In this document: positions 1-7,500 of the stretch, piece by piece
How positions within the stretch are numbered: the first letter of the stretch is position 1
How the letters are laid out: every line of letters begins with the position of its first letter
From: Myxococcota bacterium
GTDB taxonomy: Bacteria > Myxococcota_A > UBA9160 > PR03
Assembly: GCA_030066475.1 (NCBI GenBank)
Contig: JASJBO010000258.1
Location: forward strand, 1 to 12,082
Length of the DNA: 12,082 bases
Direction of reading: 5' to 3'
Translations under genes and position numbers: made by a program
The notes under the pieces: model-generated
Databases searched by the model: none
What the model saw: only the letters and a program-made list of their open reading frames with translations
What the model was told of the DNA's origin: nothing

Positions 1-116
1 GGGCCTTCATGCTCGGTTCGGCCTTCCCGTCGCGGCGCATGGCGGGGGTCATGGGGTCGGTGGCGCTGGGAGCCACCCTCGTGGCGCTCGCGACCCTGCG
101 AGCCCAGCTGATCTAG
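1..116 (+). CDS. C-terminal end of a probable membrane protein (partial)
   Basis: The frame beginning at base 3 is open to a TAG at 114-116 and encodes the last 38 codons of a protein whose start lies outside the window. The tail contains a short basic stretch (PSRR) followed by a hydrophobic run rich in Ala, Val, Leu and Gly (MAGVMGSVALGATLVALATL), then ends RAQLI. This looks like a final transmembrane helix with a very short tail, so an integral membrane protein is likely. There is too little sequence to name a family. It converges on the VOC gene, with only 11 nt between the two stop codons. The frame is supported by G/C-ending codons and by the absence of another gene in this stretch. Confidence 0.5.
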   Translation, partial: AFMLGSAFPSRRMAGVMGSVALGATLVALATLRAQLI

Positions 117-131
117 CTCGGTCGAAGCTAG
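113..131. terminator. Small inverted repeat across two convergent stop codons, possible weak terminator
   Basis: CTAGCT at 113-118 is repeated inverted as AGCTAG at 126-131, with a 7-nt loop. The arms contain the TAG stop of the rightward membrane-protein tail and, on the other strand, the TAG stop of the leftward VOC gene. The 6-bp stem is not GC-rich and no T-tract follows on either strand, so intrinsic termination is weakly supported. The symmetry may only reflect two TAG codons facing each other. Confidence 0.2.
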
Positions 132-496
132 CCCAGGAAGAAGGCGTTCAGCTTGTTGCCGTCGAGGTCGCGGAAGTAGCCGGCGTAGAAGCCGTCGCCG
201 CGCGGGCCGGGGGCGCCCTCGTCCTGCGCGCCGAGCTCCAGGGCCTTGGCGTGGAGCGCGTCGACCTGCTCCTTGCTGCTGGCGGCGAGCGCGACCATCA
301 CGCCGTTGCCCACCGTGGCCGGCTGCTCGTCGAAGGGGACGGCGATCGACAGGGCCGGCATGCCGGCCGGGCCGCTCCAGGCGATGAAGCGCTCGGTGTC
401 CATCATGCGCGTGGCGCCGAGCTCACCCAGCAGCGCGTCGTAGAACGCCGCCGCGCGCTGCATGTCGTTGCTCCCGAGCGTGACGTAGCCGATCAT
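128..496 (-). CDS. VOC superfamily (glyoxalase/bleomycin-resistance fold) protein
   Basis: A 122-residue single-domain protein of the vicinal oxygen chelate fold. It starts MIGYVTLGSNDMQRAAAFYD, the usual first beta strand and helix (approximately residues 1-20), and ends with the family's closing motif, here FRDLDGNKLNAFF (near residues 108-120). Members are small cytoplasmic enzymes or binding proteins acting on glyoxals, aromatic diols or antibiotics. The residue after the final NKL, often an acidic metal ligand in catalytic members, is Asn here, so catalysis cannot be assumed. The ATG at 496 is preceded by GGGAGG (plus-strand 505-510) with 8-nt spacing, which supports this start. It follows the transglutaminase gene on the same strand after 103 nt. 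That gap holds only a weak 5-bp hairpin (536-551) without a T-tract, so cotranscription is possible. Its substrate is unknown. Confidence 0.88.
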   Translation of the reverse strand: MIGYVTLGSNDMQRAAAFYDALLGELGATRMMDTERFIAWSGPAGMPALSIAVPFDEQPATVGNGVMVALAASSKEQVDALHAKALELGAQDEGAPGPRGDGFYAGYFRDLDGNKLNAFFLG

Positions 497-599
497 CGCG
501 ATGCCCTCCCGACGTGGAGTCCGGAGCTTCGCGCAGCCCGCGAGGCCGGGCCAGTCCCGTGCGACGGTGGGGGTCGCAGCCTGCCCGCGGAGCGCGTGC

Positions 600-1475
600 T
601 CACCCGATCCGCTCGACGCTCACGTCCACCTCGAGCTCCTGCTGGCGGGGCCCCACGAACACGCCGCGCAGCGGCTGGACGTCGGTGTAGTCGCGGCCGG
701 CCGCGACGCGGACGTACTGCCAGTCGACCAGCTTGTCGTTGGTGGGGTCGATGCCGACCCAGCCGAGCTCGGGGTGGAAGACCTGCACCCAGGCGTGGCT
801 CGCGCCCGCGCCCAGCACGTGTGCACCGTCCTCCTCACCCACCGGGTCGTAGACGTAGCCGCTCACGTAGCGGCACGGGACGCCCGCCAGCCGCAGCACG
901 CCGATCATGGCGTGGGCGAGGTCCTGGCAGACGCCACCACCCGCCTCGAACAGCACGCGCGGGCTCGAGTGGACGTCGGTGGCGTCGGGGTCGTAGCGGA
1001 AGCGGCTCTGGAAGGCCGCGCCGAGCTCCTGGAGCGCGTCGGGGAGGGCGTCCGCCTCGAGGTCGGCGCGCACCGGGTTGTCGATGTCCGCGTACTCGGG
1101 CAGGGGCGGGACCGCGGGCGACCAGTGGAGGTACTCGGCGAGGCGATCGCGCCAGGGCCGGGCGTCGGGCGGCTCGCTCGGTCCGCAGCAGATGGCGTCG
1201 GTCGTCTCCACGACGGCCTCGGCGCGGATCTCGAGGCCGTCGTGCGGCTCGAGCCGGGTGAAGTAGTGGACCTGGCTCCCGAAGTAGTCCCGGTAGCCGC
1301 GCAGGCTGGCGGCCGGCTCGACCTCGAGCTTGTGCGTCACGACGCGTTGCAGGCCCGTGTCGACCGGCGTCTTGCGGATCTCGCTGTGCGCCTCGACGAC
1401 GGGCTCGGCGTAGCGGAGTCGCGTGACGTGCCGGACCAGCAGCAGCGCCTTGCCCCTGGCGTCCCAGGGCTTCAC
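600..1475 (-). CDS. Transglutaminase-like cysteine peptidase family protein
   Basis: A 291-residue protein with a bacterial transglutaminase N-terminal beta domain (about residues 8-90; HVTRLRYAEPV, HSEIRKTP) followed by a transglutaminase-like core. The Cys-His-Asp triad is visible: Cys183 in GGGVCQD, His227 in SHAWVQVF and Asp243 in GIDPTND. Such proteins act as peptidases or amide-transfer enzymes and, beside ATP-grasp and alpha-E genes, are thought to cleave or transfer the product. No signal peptide is visible, so a cytoplasmic location is likely. The start is a GTG at 1475-1473 overlapping the TGA of the upstream alpha-E gene (GTGA, 4 nt), typical of translational coupling. The frame stays open much further upstream, but that extension lies inside the alpha-E gene and reads as an Arg/Pro/Ala-rich shadow. 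It is the last gene of the core operon. Confidence 0.93.
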   Translation of the reverse strand: MKPWDARGKALLLVRHVTRLRYAEPVVEAHSEIRKTPVDTGLQRVVTHKLEVEPAASLRGYRDYFGSQVHYFTRLEPHDGLEIRAEAVVETTDAICCGPSEPPDARPWRDRLAEYLHWSPAVPPLPEYADIDNPVRADLEADALPDALQELGAAFQSRFRYDPDATDVHSSPRVLFEAGGGVCQDLAHAMIGVLRLAGVPCRYVSGYVYDPVGEEDGAHVLGAGASHAWVQVFHPELGWVGIDPTNDKLVDWQYVRVAAGRDYTDVQPLRGVFVGPRQQELEVDVSVERIG

Positions 1476-2455
1476 TGCGGCACCAGGCCCGCGCCCGGGG
1501 CGGCGGTGATCGGCGCGGAGGCGGGACGCAGGCTGGTGAAGTAGGCGAGCTCCATGCCGTCCGAGATGCCCTGGCACAGGCGGTCGAGCCGGTGGAGCTG
1601 GCCTTCGAGCGAGCCGCTTCGCACCAGGTCGGTCGTGTCGATGCCACGCAGCTCCTCGAGCAGGCGGTCGACGCCGCGCTCGAGCTGGAGCTGCGCGGCG
1701 TTGCTGCCCGAGACCTGCGCGAGCGCCTGGCGCAGATCCGCGAGCGTGCACGTCAGCGAGCGCGGGAAGTCGGGACGCTTCAGCACGAACTCGAGCACGC
1801 GCTCCGGGACGATGCGCGCGTCGTAGGCCCGGCGGTAGGGCTCGTAGCCCGAGAGCGATCGCAGCAACGCCTGCCACTGGTGGACGTCGACCGGCGCCCC
1901 CTCGTGCTCGGGTGCGAGCGAGAGCGACTTGCGCTTGATCTCGAGGATCCGGCAGATCATCGCCGCGCGCTCGGCGAGCTTGCCGATCCGCAGGAACGAC
2001 CAGGCGGCGCCCCGGATCATGGTGTCGTCGGCCAGCCCGTGGAAGGCGTCGCCGAACAGCTCCACCCGGCGGTTGAACTCGGAGCGCCCGACGCGCAGGA
2101 TCGACTCGAAGGACAGCTCCGCCAGCTCCAGGTGCGTGCGGTTGAGGTGGAGCCACATCTCCTCGCTGACGTGCTCGCGCATGGCGCGACCCTCGTCGCG
2201 TGCGAGCTCGATGCAGTGCCGGACCGAGTGGGGGTGACGGCTCGAGAGCACCAGCTCCTGGTAGAGCGCGGGCTCGGTCGGCTGGTCGAGGCCGCACTCG
2301 AAGGACTCGGAGATCGCGAGCCACACGTTCGCCTGGTCGACCGAGGCGCGCTCGAGGTTCATCTTGTGGTTCACCTCGAGGATGCGCGACACGTGTTGTG
2401 CCCGCTCGACCTGTCGGCCCAGCTCGTAGAGCCCGCGCGCGATCCGGCTAAGCAT
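1472..2455 (-). CDS. Alpha-E domain protein (DUF403 family)
   Basis: A 327-residue all-helical protein recognised from its start (MLSRIARGLYELGRQVERAQ), matching the family pattern MLSR(V/I)A..LY.(M/L)GR..ERA, and from repeated Glu/Arg-rich helices throughout. Length is close to the usual size of about 310-320 residues. It has no known catalytic motif. Family members are encoded next to, or fused with, circularly permuted ATP-grasp and transglutaminase domains and are thought to be obligate partners in the same amide-forming pathway. The ATG at 2455 lies inside the end of the ATP-grasp gene (8-nt overlap), and its TGA overlaps the GTG of the transglutaminase gene, so the three proteins are probably made in a coordinated ratio. 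The molecular role is inferred from context only. Confidence 0.93.
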   Translation of the reverse strand: MLSRIARGLYELGRQVERAQHVSRILEVNHKMNLERASVDQANVWLAISESFECGLDQPTEPALYQELVLSSRHPHSVRHCIELARDEGRAMREHVSEEMWLHLNRTHLELAELSFESILRVGRSEFNRRVELFGDAFHGLADDTMIRGAAWSFLRIGKLAERAAMICRILEIKRKSLSLAPEHEGAPVDVHQWQALLRSLSGYEPYRRAYDARIVPERVLEFVLKRPDFPRSLTCTLADLRQALAQVSGSNAAQLQLERGVDRLLEELRGIDTTDLVRSGSLEGQLHRLDRLCQGISDGMELAYFTSLRPASAPITAAPGAGLVPQ

Positions 2456-3956
2456 CGGCTCCGGCCTCCCCCTCGTCGCGCAGCACCCAGGTGTCCTTGC
2501 TGCCCCCGCCCTGCGAGGAGTTGACGACCAGGCTTCCCTTGCGCAGCGCGACGCGCGTGAGACCGCCCGGGAGCACGTCCACGCGGTCGCCGGCCGAGTA
2601 GACCGCGAACGGGCGCAGGTCGACGTGGCGCGGCTCGATGGCCCCGTCCCCGGCGCGCGTGAGGGTCGGCAGGGTCGAGAGGCGCTGGATCGGCTGGGCG
2701 ATGAAGCGCTCGGGCGCGGCGCGAATCGCCTCGGAGGCCTCCACCAGCTCGCGGTAGCTGGCCGTTGCGCCGACCATCAGGCCGTAGCCGCCGGACCCGT
2801 CCGTGGGCTTCACGACCAGCTCCTTCAGGTGCTCGAGGACGTAGGCCCGGTCCTCGGGGTCGCGGCACAGGTAGGTCGGCACCTGGCCGAGCACCGGCTC
2901 CTCGCCCAGGTAGTAGCGGATCACCTTCGGCACGTAGGCGTACATCGCCTTGTCGTCCACGACGCCCGTGCCTGGCGCGTTGGCCAGCACCACGTTGCCG
3001 GCCCGGTAGGCGTTCATCAGCCCGGGCACGCCCAGCACGGAGTCGGCGCGGAAGGCGATCGGGTCGAGGAAGGCGTCGTCGACCCGCCGGTAGAGCACGT
3101 CGACGCGGCGCAGCCCGGAGGTCGTCTTCATGTAGAGCACGTCCTCGTCGACGACGAGGTCGCGGCCTTCGACGAGCTGCACGCCCATCTGGGCGGCCAG
3201 GAACGAGTGCTCGAAGTAGGCCGAGTTGTAGAGCCCCGGCGTCAACACGGCGACCACCGGGCTGTCCTCGCGCGAGACCGAGCGGAGCGCCGCGAGGAGC
3301 TGCAGGGGATAGCCGTCGACCTGGCGCACCCGATAGCGCTGGAGCAGGTCGGGGAGCACCCGCGACATCACGATCCGGTTCTCGAGCACGTAGGAGACGC
3401 CCGAGGGAACGCGGAGGTTGTCCTCGAGCACGAGCGGGACGCCGTTCTCGTCCTCGATCAGGTCGGTGCCCGAGACGTGGACGAAGACGCCGCCCGGCGC
3501 GCGCGCGCCCACCATGGCGCGGCAGAAGTGCGGCGAGTTGACGACCAGGTCGGTGGGGACGACCCCGTCGCGCAGGATGCGCTGGTCGCCGTAGAGATCG
3601 CGCAGGAACAGGTTCAGCGCGCGCAGCCGCTGCGACAGGCCGGCCTCGAGCCGTGCCCAGCTGCGCGCGGTGACGATGCGCGGGATCACGTCGAGCGGGA
3701 AGATCTTCTCGGTGCCGCGCTCGTCGGCGTAGACGGTGAACGTGATGCCCTGGTTCAGGAGCGACAGCTCGGCGTCGCGCTGCACGGCCTCGAGGCCCGG
3801 CAGCCCGACCTCCGCCAGGTAGGTCGCCAGCTCGGCGCAGCTCGCACGGGGCCCGCCGTCGCGACCCACCATGCCGTCGTGGTAGCCGGGGCGTCCCGGA
3901 TACCGGGACCAGTCGATCCCGGACCGGCCGAGCGGATGCGGAGCGGTCGTCGCCAC
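2448..3956 (-). CDS. Circularly permuted ATP-grasp protein (CP-ATP-grasp type 2, DUF404/DUF407)
   Basis: A 502-residue predicted ATP-dependent carboxylate-amine ligase with circularly permuted ATP-grasp order. Hallmarks are the early LNQGITFTVY segment, NAPGTGVVDDKAMYAYVPK with Lys336, the glycine-rich loop KPTDGSGGYG with Lys383, FIAQPIQRLS, RHVDLRPFAVY and the C-terminal LPGGLTRVAL / NSSQGGGSKDTWVL. The family is predicted to form amide or peptide bonds; the substrate is unknown. Length is near the usual 470-500 residues. The start is a GTG at 3956-3954 with no good Shine-Dalgarno sequence. I kept it because the N-terminal block (YPGRPGYHDGMVG) resembles the family N-terminus. A later ATG at 3872 also lacks a ribosome binding site and would remove that block. 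It heads the leftward operon with alpha-E and transglutaminase genes. Confidence 0.93.
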   Translation of the reverse strand: MATTAPHPLGRSGIDWSRYPGRPGYHDGMVGRDGGPRASCAELATYLAEVGLPGLEAVQRDAELSLLNQGITFTVYADERGTEKIFPLDVIPRIVTARSWARLEAGLSQRLRALNLFLRDLYGDQRILRDGVVPTDLVVNSPHFCRAMVGARAPGGVFVHVSGTDLIEDENGVPLVLEDNLRVPSGVSYVLENRIVMSRVLPDLLQRYRVRQVDGYPLQLLAALRSVSREDSPVVAVLTPGLYNSAYFEHSFLAAQMGVQLVEGRDLVVDEDVLYMKTTSGLRRVDVLYRRVDDAFLDPIAFRADSVLGVPGLMNAYRAGNVVLANAPGTGVVDDKAMYAYVPKVIRYYLGEEPVLGQVPTYLCRDPEDRAYVLEHLKELVVKPTDGSGGYGLMVGATASYRELVEASEAIRAAPERFIAQPIQRLSTLPTLTRAGDGAIEPRHVDLRPFAVYSAGDRVDVLPGGLTRVALRKGSLVVNSSQGGGSKDTWVLRDEGEAGADA

Positions 3957-3969
3957 GCTGCACTGAAAC

Positions 3970-3983
3970 GCAAGCCACGTGCC
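3970..3983 (-). promoter_or_regulatory. Sigma-54-like -24/-12 promoter match upstream of the ATP-grasp operon
   Basis: Read on the minus strand, GGCACG-TGGC-TTGC gives GG and GC separated by exactly 10 nt, with both the GGCACG (-24) and TTGC (-12) cores intact. The T normally before GGCACG is C here, and the W after TTGC is G. A transcript from this site would start close to 3959, leaving only a few bases before the annotated GTG at 3956. Either translation is nearly leaderless, the true start is further in, or the match is fortuitous. I see no obvious enhancer-binding-protein gene in the window. Confidence 0.35.
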
Positions 3984-4037
3984 GGTGCAGCGATTGCGCT
4001 CGGATGTGCCGAAAAGAGTCGATCATGGCTGGTTCAT

Positions 4038-4049
4038 GCACGATCGTGC
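4038..4049. promoter_or_regulatory. Perfect 12-bp palindrome, possible operator
   Basis: GCACGATCGTGC is a perfect inverted repeat in the divergent spacer, about 80 bp from the ATP-grasp start and 210 bp from the four-cysteine gene start. A dyad-binding regulator could act here on either direction of transcription. No regulator gene is adjacent and the motif matches no operator I recognise. Confidence 0.3.
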
Positions 4050-4230
4050 CGATATCGACGCATTCGGCGAACGCGCCCGCTGCCCATCCTGCGGGCATCC
4101 GGCCGACCCGGCTGCCGACGGCGGCGTCACTGCATCGGTCGGTCCAGGCCGAGCCGGGCCGGCGTCGGCACGAATCGACGGCGTTGGAGCCACTCCGCGC
4201 GCGGGCACGCGCTTTGCAGCACGGGTCTCT

Positions 4231-4253
4231 CGTCCGCCTCGGCGGACGGGGGA
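4231..4253 (+). promoter_or_regulatory. Strong hairpin touching the Shine-Dalgarno of the four-cysteine gene
   Basis: CGTCCGCC (4231-4238) and GGCGGACG (4241-4248) are perfect complements around a two-base TC (in practice a 7-bp stem with a 4-nt loop). T4230-G4249 and C4229-G4250 could extend it by a wobble and a pair. The purine-rich GGGGGA ribosome binding site (4248-4253) begins at the base of the stem, five bases before the ATG at 4259. In RNA the stem could partly occlude the site or protect the 5-prime end. There is no T-tract, so a terminator is unlikely. Confidence 0.4.
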
Positions 4254-4258
4254 ACTCC

Positions 4259-4426
4259 ATGGGCATCACGCTGGCTCGGAAGGTGTGCTTCGACTGCGGC
4301 TGGACCACGGGCTTGCGACTGTGGCGCTGGAGCGGGCGCGCGTTCGTGACGAGCCACGGGCTCTGCCGCCGCTGCTTCCACCAGCGCCACCCTGCGATCG
4401 AGGGAGAGCCGACCGGGAGCGCGTGA
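4259..4426 (+). CDS. Small four-cysteine protein (CxxC ... SHGxCxxC), probable zinc-binding
   Basis: A 55-residue protein beginning MGITLARKVCFDCGW. It has two Cys pairs, Cys10/Cys13 and Cys36/Cys39, spaced like a treble-clef or zinc-ribbon metal site, and the second lies in SHGLCRRC. The SHG-(I/L)-C-x-x-C pattern resembles the C-terminal cysteine module I know from some bacterial signalling proteins, so a link to signal transduction is plausible, although that similarity is from memory. The ATG at 4259 has GGGGGA five bases upstream; longer upstream starts (for example 4004) would cross non-coding-looking DNA. Codon third positions are strongly G/C, supporting a real gene. It sits 96 nt upstream of the GGDEF-ATPase gene in the same reading frame, with no other in-frame stop in between, so it may be a detached N-terminal module. 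Function is unknown. Confidence 0.68.
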   Translation: MGITLARKVCFDCGWTTGLRLWRWSGRAFVTSHGLCRRCFHQRHPAIEGEPTGSA

Positions 4427-4473
4427 GCTGCACCCGGGTTTCCCCTGGGGGATTCGTTCAGTCCGGCGCGCAG

Positions 4474-4529
4474 ATGGCCGACGAAGAGTCCGGACCATCC
4501 GGTCCCGAGAACGCGGAAGCCGATGCAGG
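4474..4529 (+). other. Possible true N-terminus of the GGDEF-ATPase gene, out of frame by one base
   Basis: An ATG at 4474 opens a frame reading MADEESGPSGPENAEADAG, an acidic, plausible soluble N-terminus. It then runs into an Arg/Pro/Ser-rich shadow. If one G of the GGG at 4527-4529 is skipped, the frame joins smoothly to GVDLLRLLERGGKDP of the large protein. This is consistent with a sequencing or assembly error, a real frameshift mutation, or coincidence. Neither this ATG nor the one at 4523 has a well-placed ribosome binding site. Confidence 0.35.
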
Positions 4530-7500
4530 GCGTCGATCTCCTCCGTCTGCTCGAACGCGGTGGCAAGGACCCCGCTCGCCTCGTGTTCGAGGACGAGCTG
4601 ACCGGGCTGTTCAACCGCCGCTTCCTGTTCCACTACTTCGAGGACGAGGTCGACTGGCAGCGCGAGCCGCCCGGCTCGCTGCCGCTTCTGATGCTCGACC
4701 TCGACGAGTTCAAGTCGATCAATGACGGCTACGGCCATCCGGTGGGTGACCAGGCCTTGATCTGGGTAGCCGCCCAGCTGCGCGAGGCCGCTGGCGAGAA
4801 CGGTCTCCCGATCCGCTACGCCGGCGACGAGTTCATGCTGCTGCTCCCCGACTGCTCGAAGGGGGAGGCGCGCGAGCGCGCCGAGTGGCTCCAGCAGCAG
4901 CTGCGCACGAACCCCCTGCCGCTGGAGTCGCGCCAGCTCACGCTGCGCGTGAGCATCGGGCTCGCGGCGTTTCCCGAGGACGCACGCAGTGGCAAGGGGC
5001 TGGTGCAGCAGGCCGACACGGCGCTCTACCAGGCCAAGCGCGGCGGCGGCGCGCAGGTGGCCGACATCGACGACGTCGACCTCGGCGCCGTCACCACCAA
5101 GGCGGGCCTGACGCAGCTCGACGAGGCCGGCGTGGTCGGGCGCCGCCCGCAGCTGCGCCGCGTCGACGACGGCATCGAGGCCCTCGCGCGGCGCGAGAGC
5201 CGACTGCTCGTCCTGCGCGGGGCGCCGGGCATCGGCAAGACCACCTTCCTCGAGACCGTTCGCACCCAGCTCGCGGCGCGTCCCGACAGCCGGGTGCTCC
5301 AGGTGACCGGCCGCTCCGCCGAGATGTTCCGCCCCTACTACCTGGCGGTCGACGTGCTCTCGGCGCTGCTGCGCAGCGAGCCCGACGGCGGCCGCTCCGC
5401 GCTCGAGGCGCTCGGCGTGTCCGATGCCGAGCGCCTGTTCTCGGTGATCGAGCAGGGCGACTCGGGCGCGCCGAACGAGCCGGCCAAGCGCGAGGCGATC
5501 TTCCAGAGCGTGGTGCGGCTGCTGGCCCGCGTCCTCGCCGGCCAGCCCCTCGTGCTGCTGGTCGACGATGCGCATCTCGCCGACGAGGCCACGCTGCTGC
5601 TCCTGCGCGTGCTGGTCGAGAGCGAGGGCGTGTCGCTGCTGGTGTGCGCCGCGGCGCCGAAGCTGGAGGGCGGCGACGCCACGCCGCTCGAGCGCTTCCT
5701 CGACACCCACCAGGGCTCGCTGCCGCTCGAGCAGGTCGAGCTCGGACCGCTCACGGCCGCCGACGTCGGTGACCACCTGCGGGCGATCTTCCCGCAGGTC
5801 GCGATTCCCGAGGGCTTCGAGCGCGAGCTCGCGGAGGCCACCCAGGGCAACGCGCTGTTCCTCGGCGAGATCCTGCGCAAGCTGGTGCAGGACGGGAAGA
5901 TCCGCCTGCGCGCCCACCAGTGGGTGATCGACCCGCTCGAGGACGGCTACCTGCCCCGCTCGCTCGAGGACATCGTGCGCGAGAAGATCGCCGCGCTCGA
6001 CGAGGAGGGCCGCGACCTGCTCGGCCACGCCTCGGTGCTGGGCGAGTCGCTGCCCGTCAGCGAGCTGGTCGGCGGCTCCGAGTGCCCCGAAGGCCGCGTG
6101 CTCGAGTTCGTCGATCGCGCCGCGGCGCTGGGTCTGGTGACCACCGAGTTCGACCGCGACGACGAGACGGTGCGCTTCCTCGGCAAGCGGGTGCTCGAGA
6201 TCGCCTACGGGAGCCTCGATCCGGAGCGCCGCGAGGTGCTGCACGAGCGGGTCGGCGACTACCACGAGTCGATCTACAAGAGCCAGTCGCTGCTGCCCCC
6301 GGCGTCGATCCTGGCCTATCACTTCAAGCGCTCCGCCAGCCAGGAGAAGTCGCGCTACTACGTCGAGCTGCAGGCCCGCCACAGCCGCGCGATCTTCGAT
6401 CCCGAGGAGGCCGCGCACTACAGCGCCGAGCTCGAGGACGACGCCTACACCGGGCCGCCGCTCGCGGTCGAGAGCGCGGCGGCGGTGCCCGGCCTGCTGC
6501 GCGCGCTGCTCACCGCGGTCCGCAAGGTCAAGCTGTACCCGAGCAGCAGCGAGGCGCTGCGCGTGGCGTTCGGCCAGGTCGAGGCGGCGCTGGCGCCGAT
6601 CCTCGCGAAGAACGAGCTGCTCGACGTGCACTGCGTGGACGACGAGCTGCGCGTCAACGGCGAGCCGCTCTCGGTGGGCGACCTGCGACTGGTCGCGAGC
6701 GGGCTGGGCGACCTGCTGCGACGGCTGGAGCTGCGCGGGCTCTCGCTGCACCGGGGCATCGCGCCCGGGGAGATCCAGACGCTGGTGCGCGCGTTCGGCG
6801 AGACCCGCCCGGAGGCGATCGACCCGCGCTTCTGGGAGCGCTTCGGCGCCGAGCAGGGGCTGGCCCACGTCAACCTGAAGCAGCTCCGCTACAAGGCGGT
6901 GACGGGCTCGTCCGCCGAGCCCGCGTCCGCCACGACGCGCGACCCCGATGCGGCGGGCGTGCGCGAGGTGGTGCGCGCGCTCGTGGCGCTCGGGCGCGGC
7001 GTGCTGCTGTATCCGGTCCAGAGCCAGGTGATCACGGGCACCATCGAGCGCATCGACGAGGCGCTGACCGGGCTGCTCGCGGAGCACGAGACGCTGTCGC
7101 TGGCGGTCGCCGACGACGCCGTCCTGGTCGACGGGATGCCCTCGGAGGCCTCGCGCTTCGACCGCCTCACGGCCGAGCTGCTCGAGCTGTTCGAGGCCGT
7201 CGGGCTCGACAGCCTGCACTTCCGGCGCGGGGTCCTGCGCGCCGAGCTCGAAGCGCTGGTCGTGGGACTGCGCGAGTTCCCGCGCGACTGCGGGGACGAG
7301 GACTTCTGGCCGGCGTTCGCCGAGGGACGCGGGCTGACGCGGATCGCGTTCAACGCCAGCCGCTACGCGACGGGCGTGGCGAGCACGCTGGTGGAGGTCC
7401 GGGTGCCGCCGACCGGGGCCGAGGCGCCCGGGGCGCTCCCCGAGCCCGAGCCGGCGCGGCCGGAGGAGACGCTCGACGAGCTGCTGCCCGAGCTCCCCGG

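Larger units (their letters stand above)
3957..4258. other. Divergent intergenic region, regulatory, no gene seen
   Basis: These 302 nt separate the leftward ATP-grasp operon from the rightward four-cysteine/c-di-GMP genes. Longer open frames cross the region, but their translations look random and frame-indifferent, and the stretch around 3990-4060 is locally richer in A and T than the flanking genes. It contains a sigma-54-like match facing left (3970-3983), a perfect 12-bp palindrome (4038-4049) and a hairpin against the ribosome binding site at the right edge (4231-4248). I found no convincing sigma-70 -35/-10 pair for the rightward genes. Confidence 0.7.

Noticed and set aside
536..551. 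Hairpin GCCCG/CGGGC between the transglutaminase and VOC genes as a terminator
   Set aside because: The stem is only 5 bp with no T-tract, which is common by chance in DNA this GC-rich.
4004..4258. Upstream extension of the four-cysteine gene to an ATG at 4004 (140 residues)
   Set aside because: The added residues have no compositional or motif signal and cross the palindrome and hairpin. The ATG at 4259 has a well-placed GGGGGA.
4424..4426. TGA of the four-cysteine gene as a selenocysteine or readthrough codon joining it to the GGDEF protein
   Set aside because: The codons after the TGA read as a Pro/Arg-rich linker without a domain, no SECIS-like hairpin was recognised just downstream, and the out-of-frame start at 4474 explains the gap better.
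2371..4614. A 747-codon minus-strand frame spanning the ATP-grasp gene and the intergenic region
   Set aside because: The ATP-grasp gene in another frame carries all family motifs over the same bases. This frame reads as an Arg/Pro-rich shadow.
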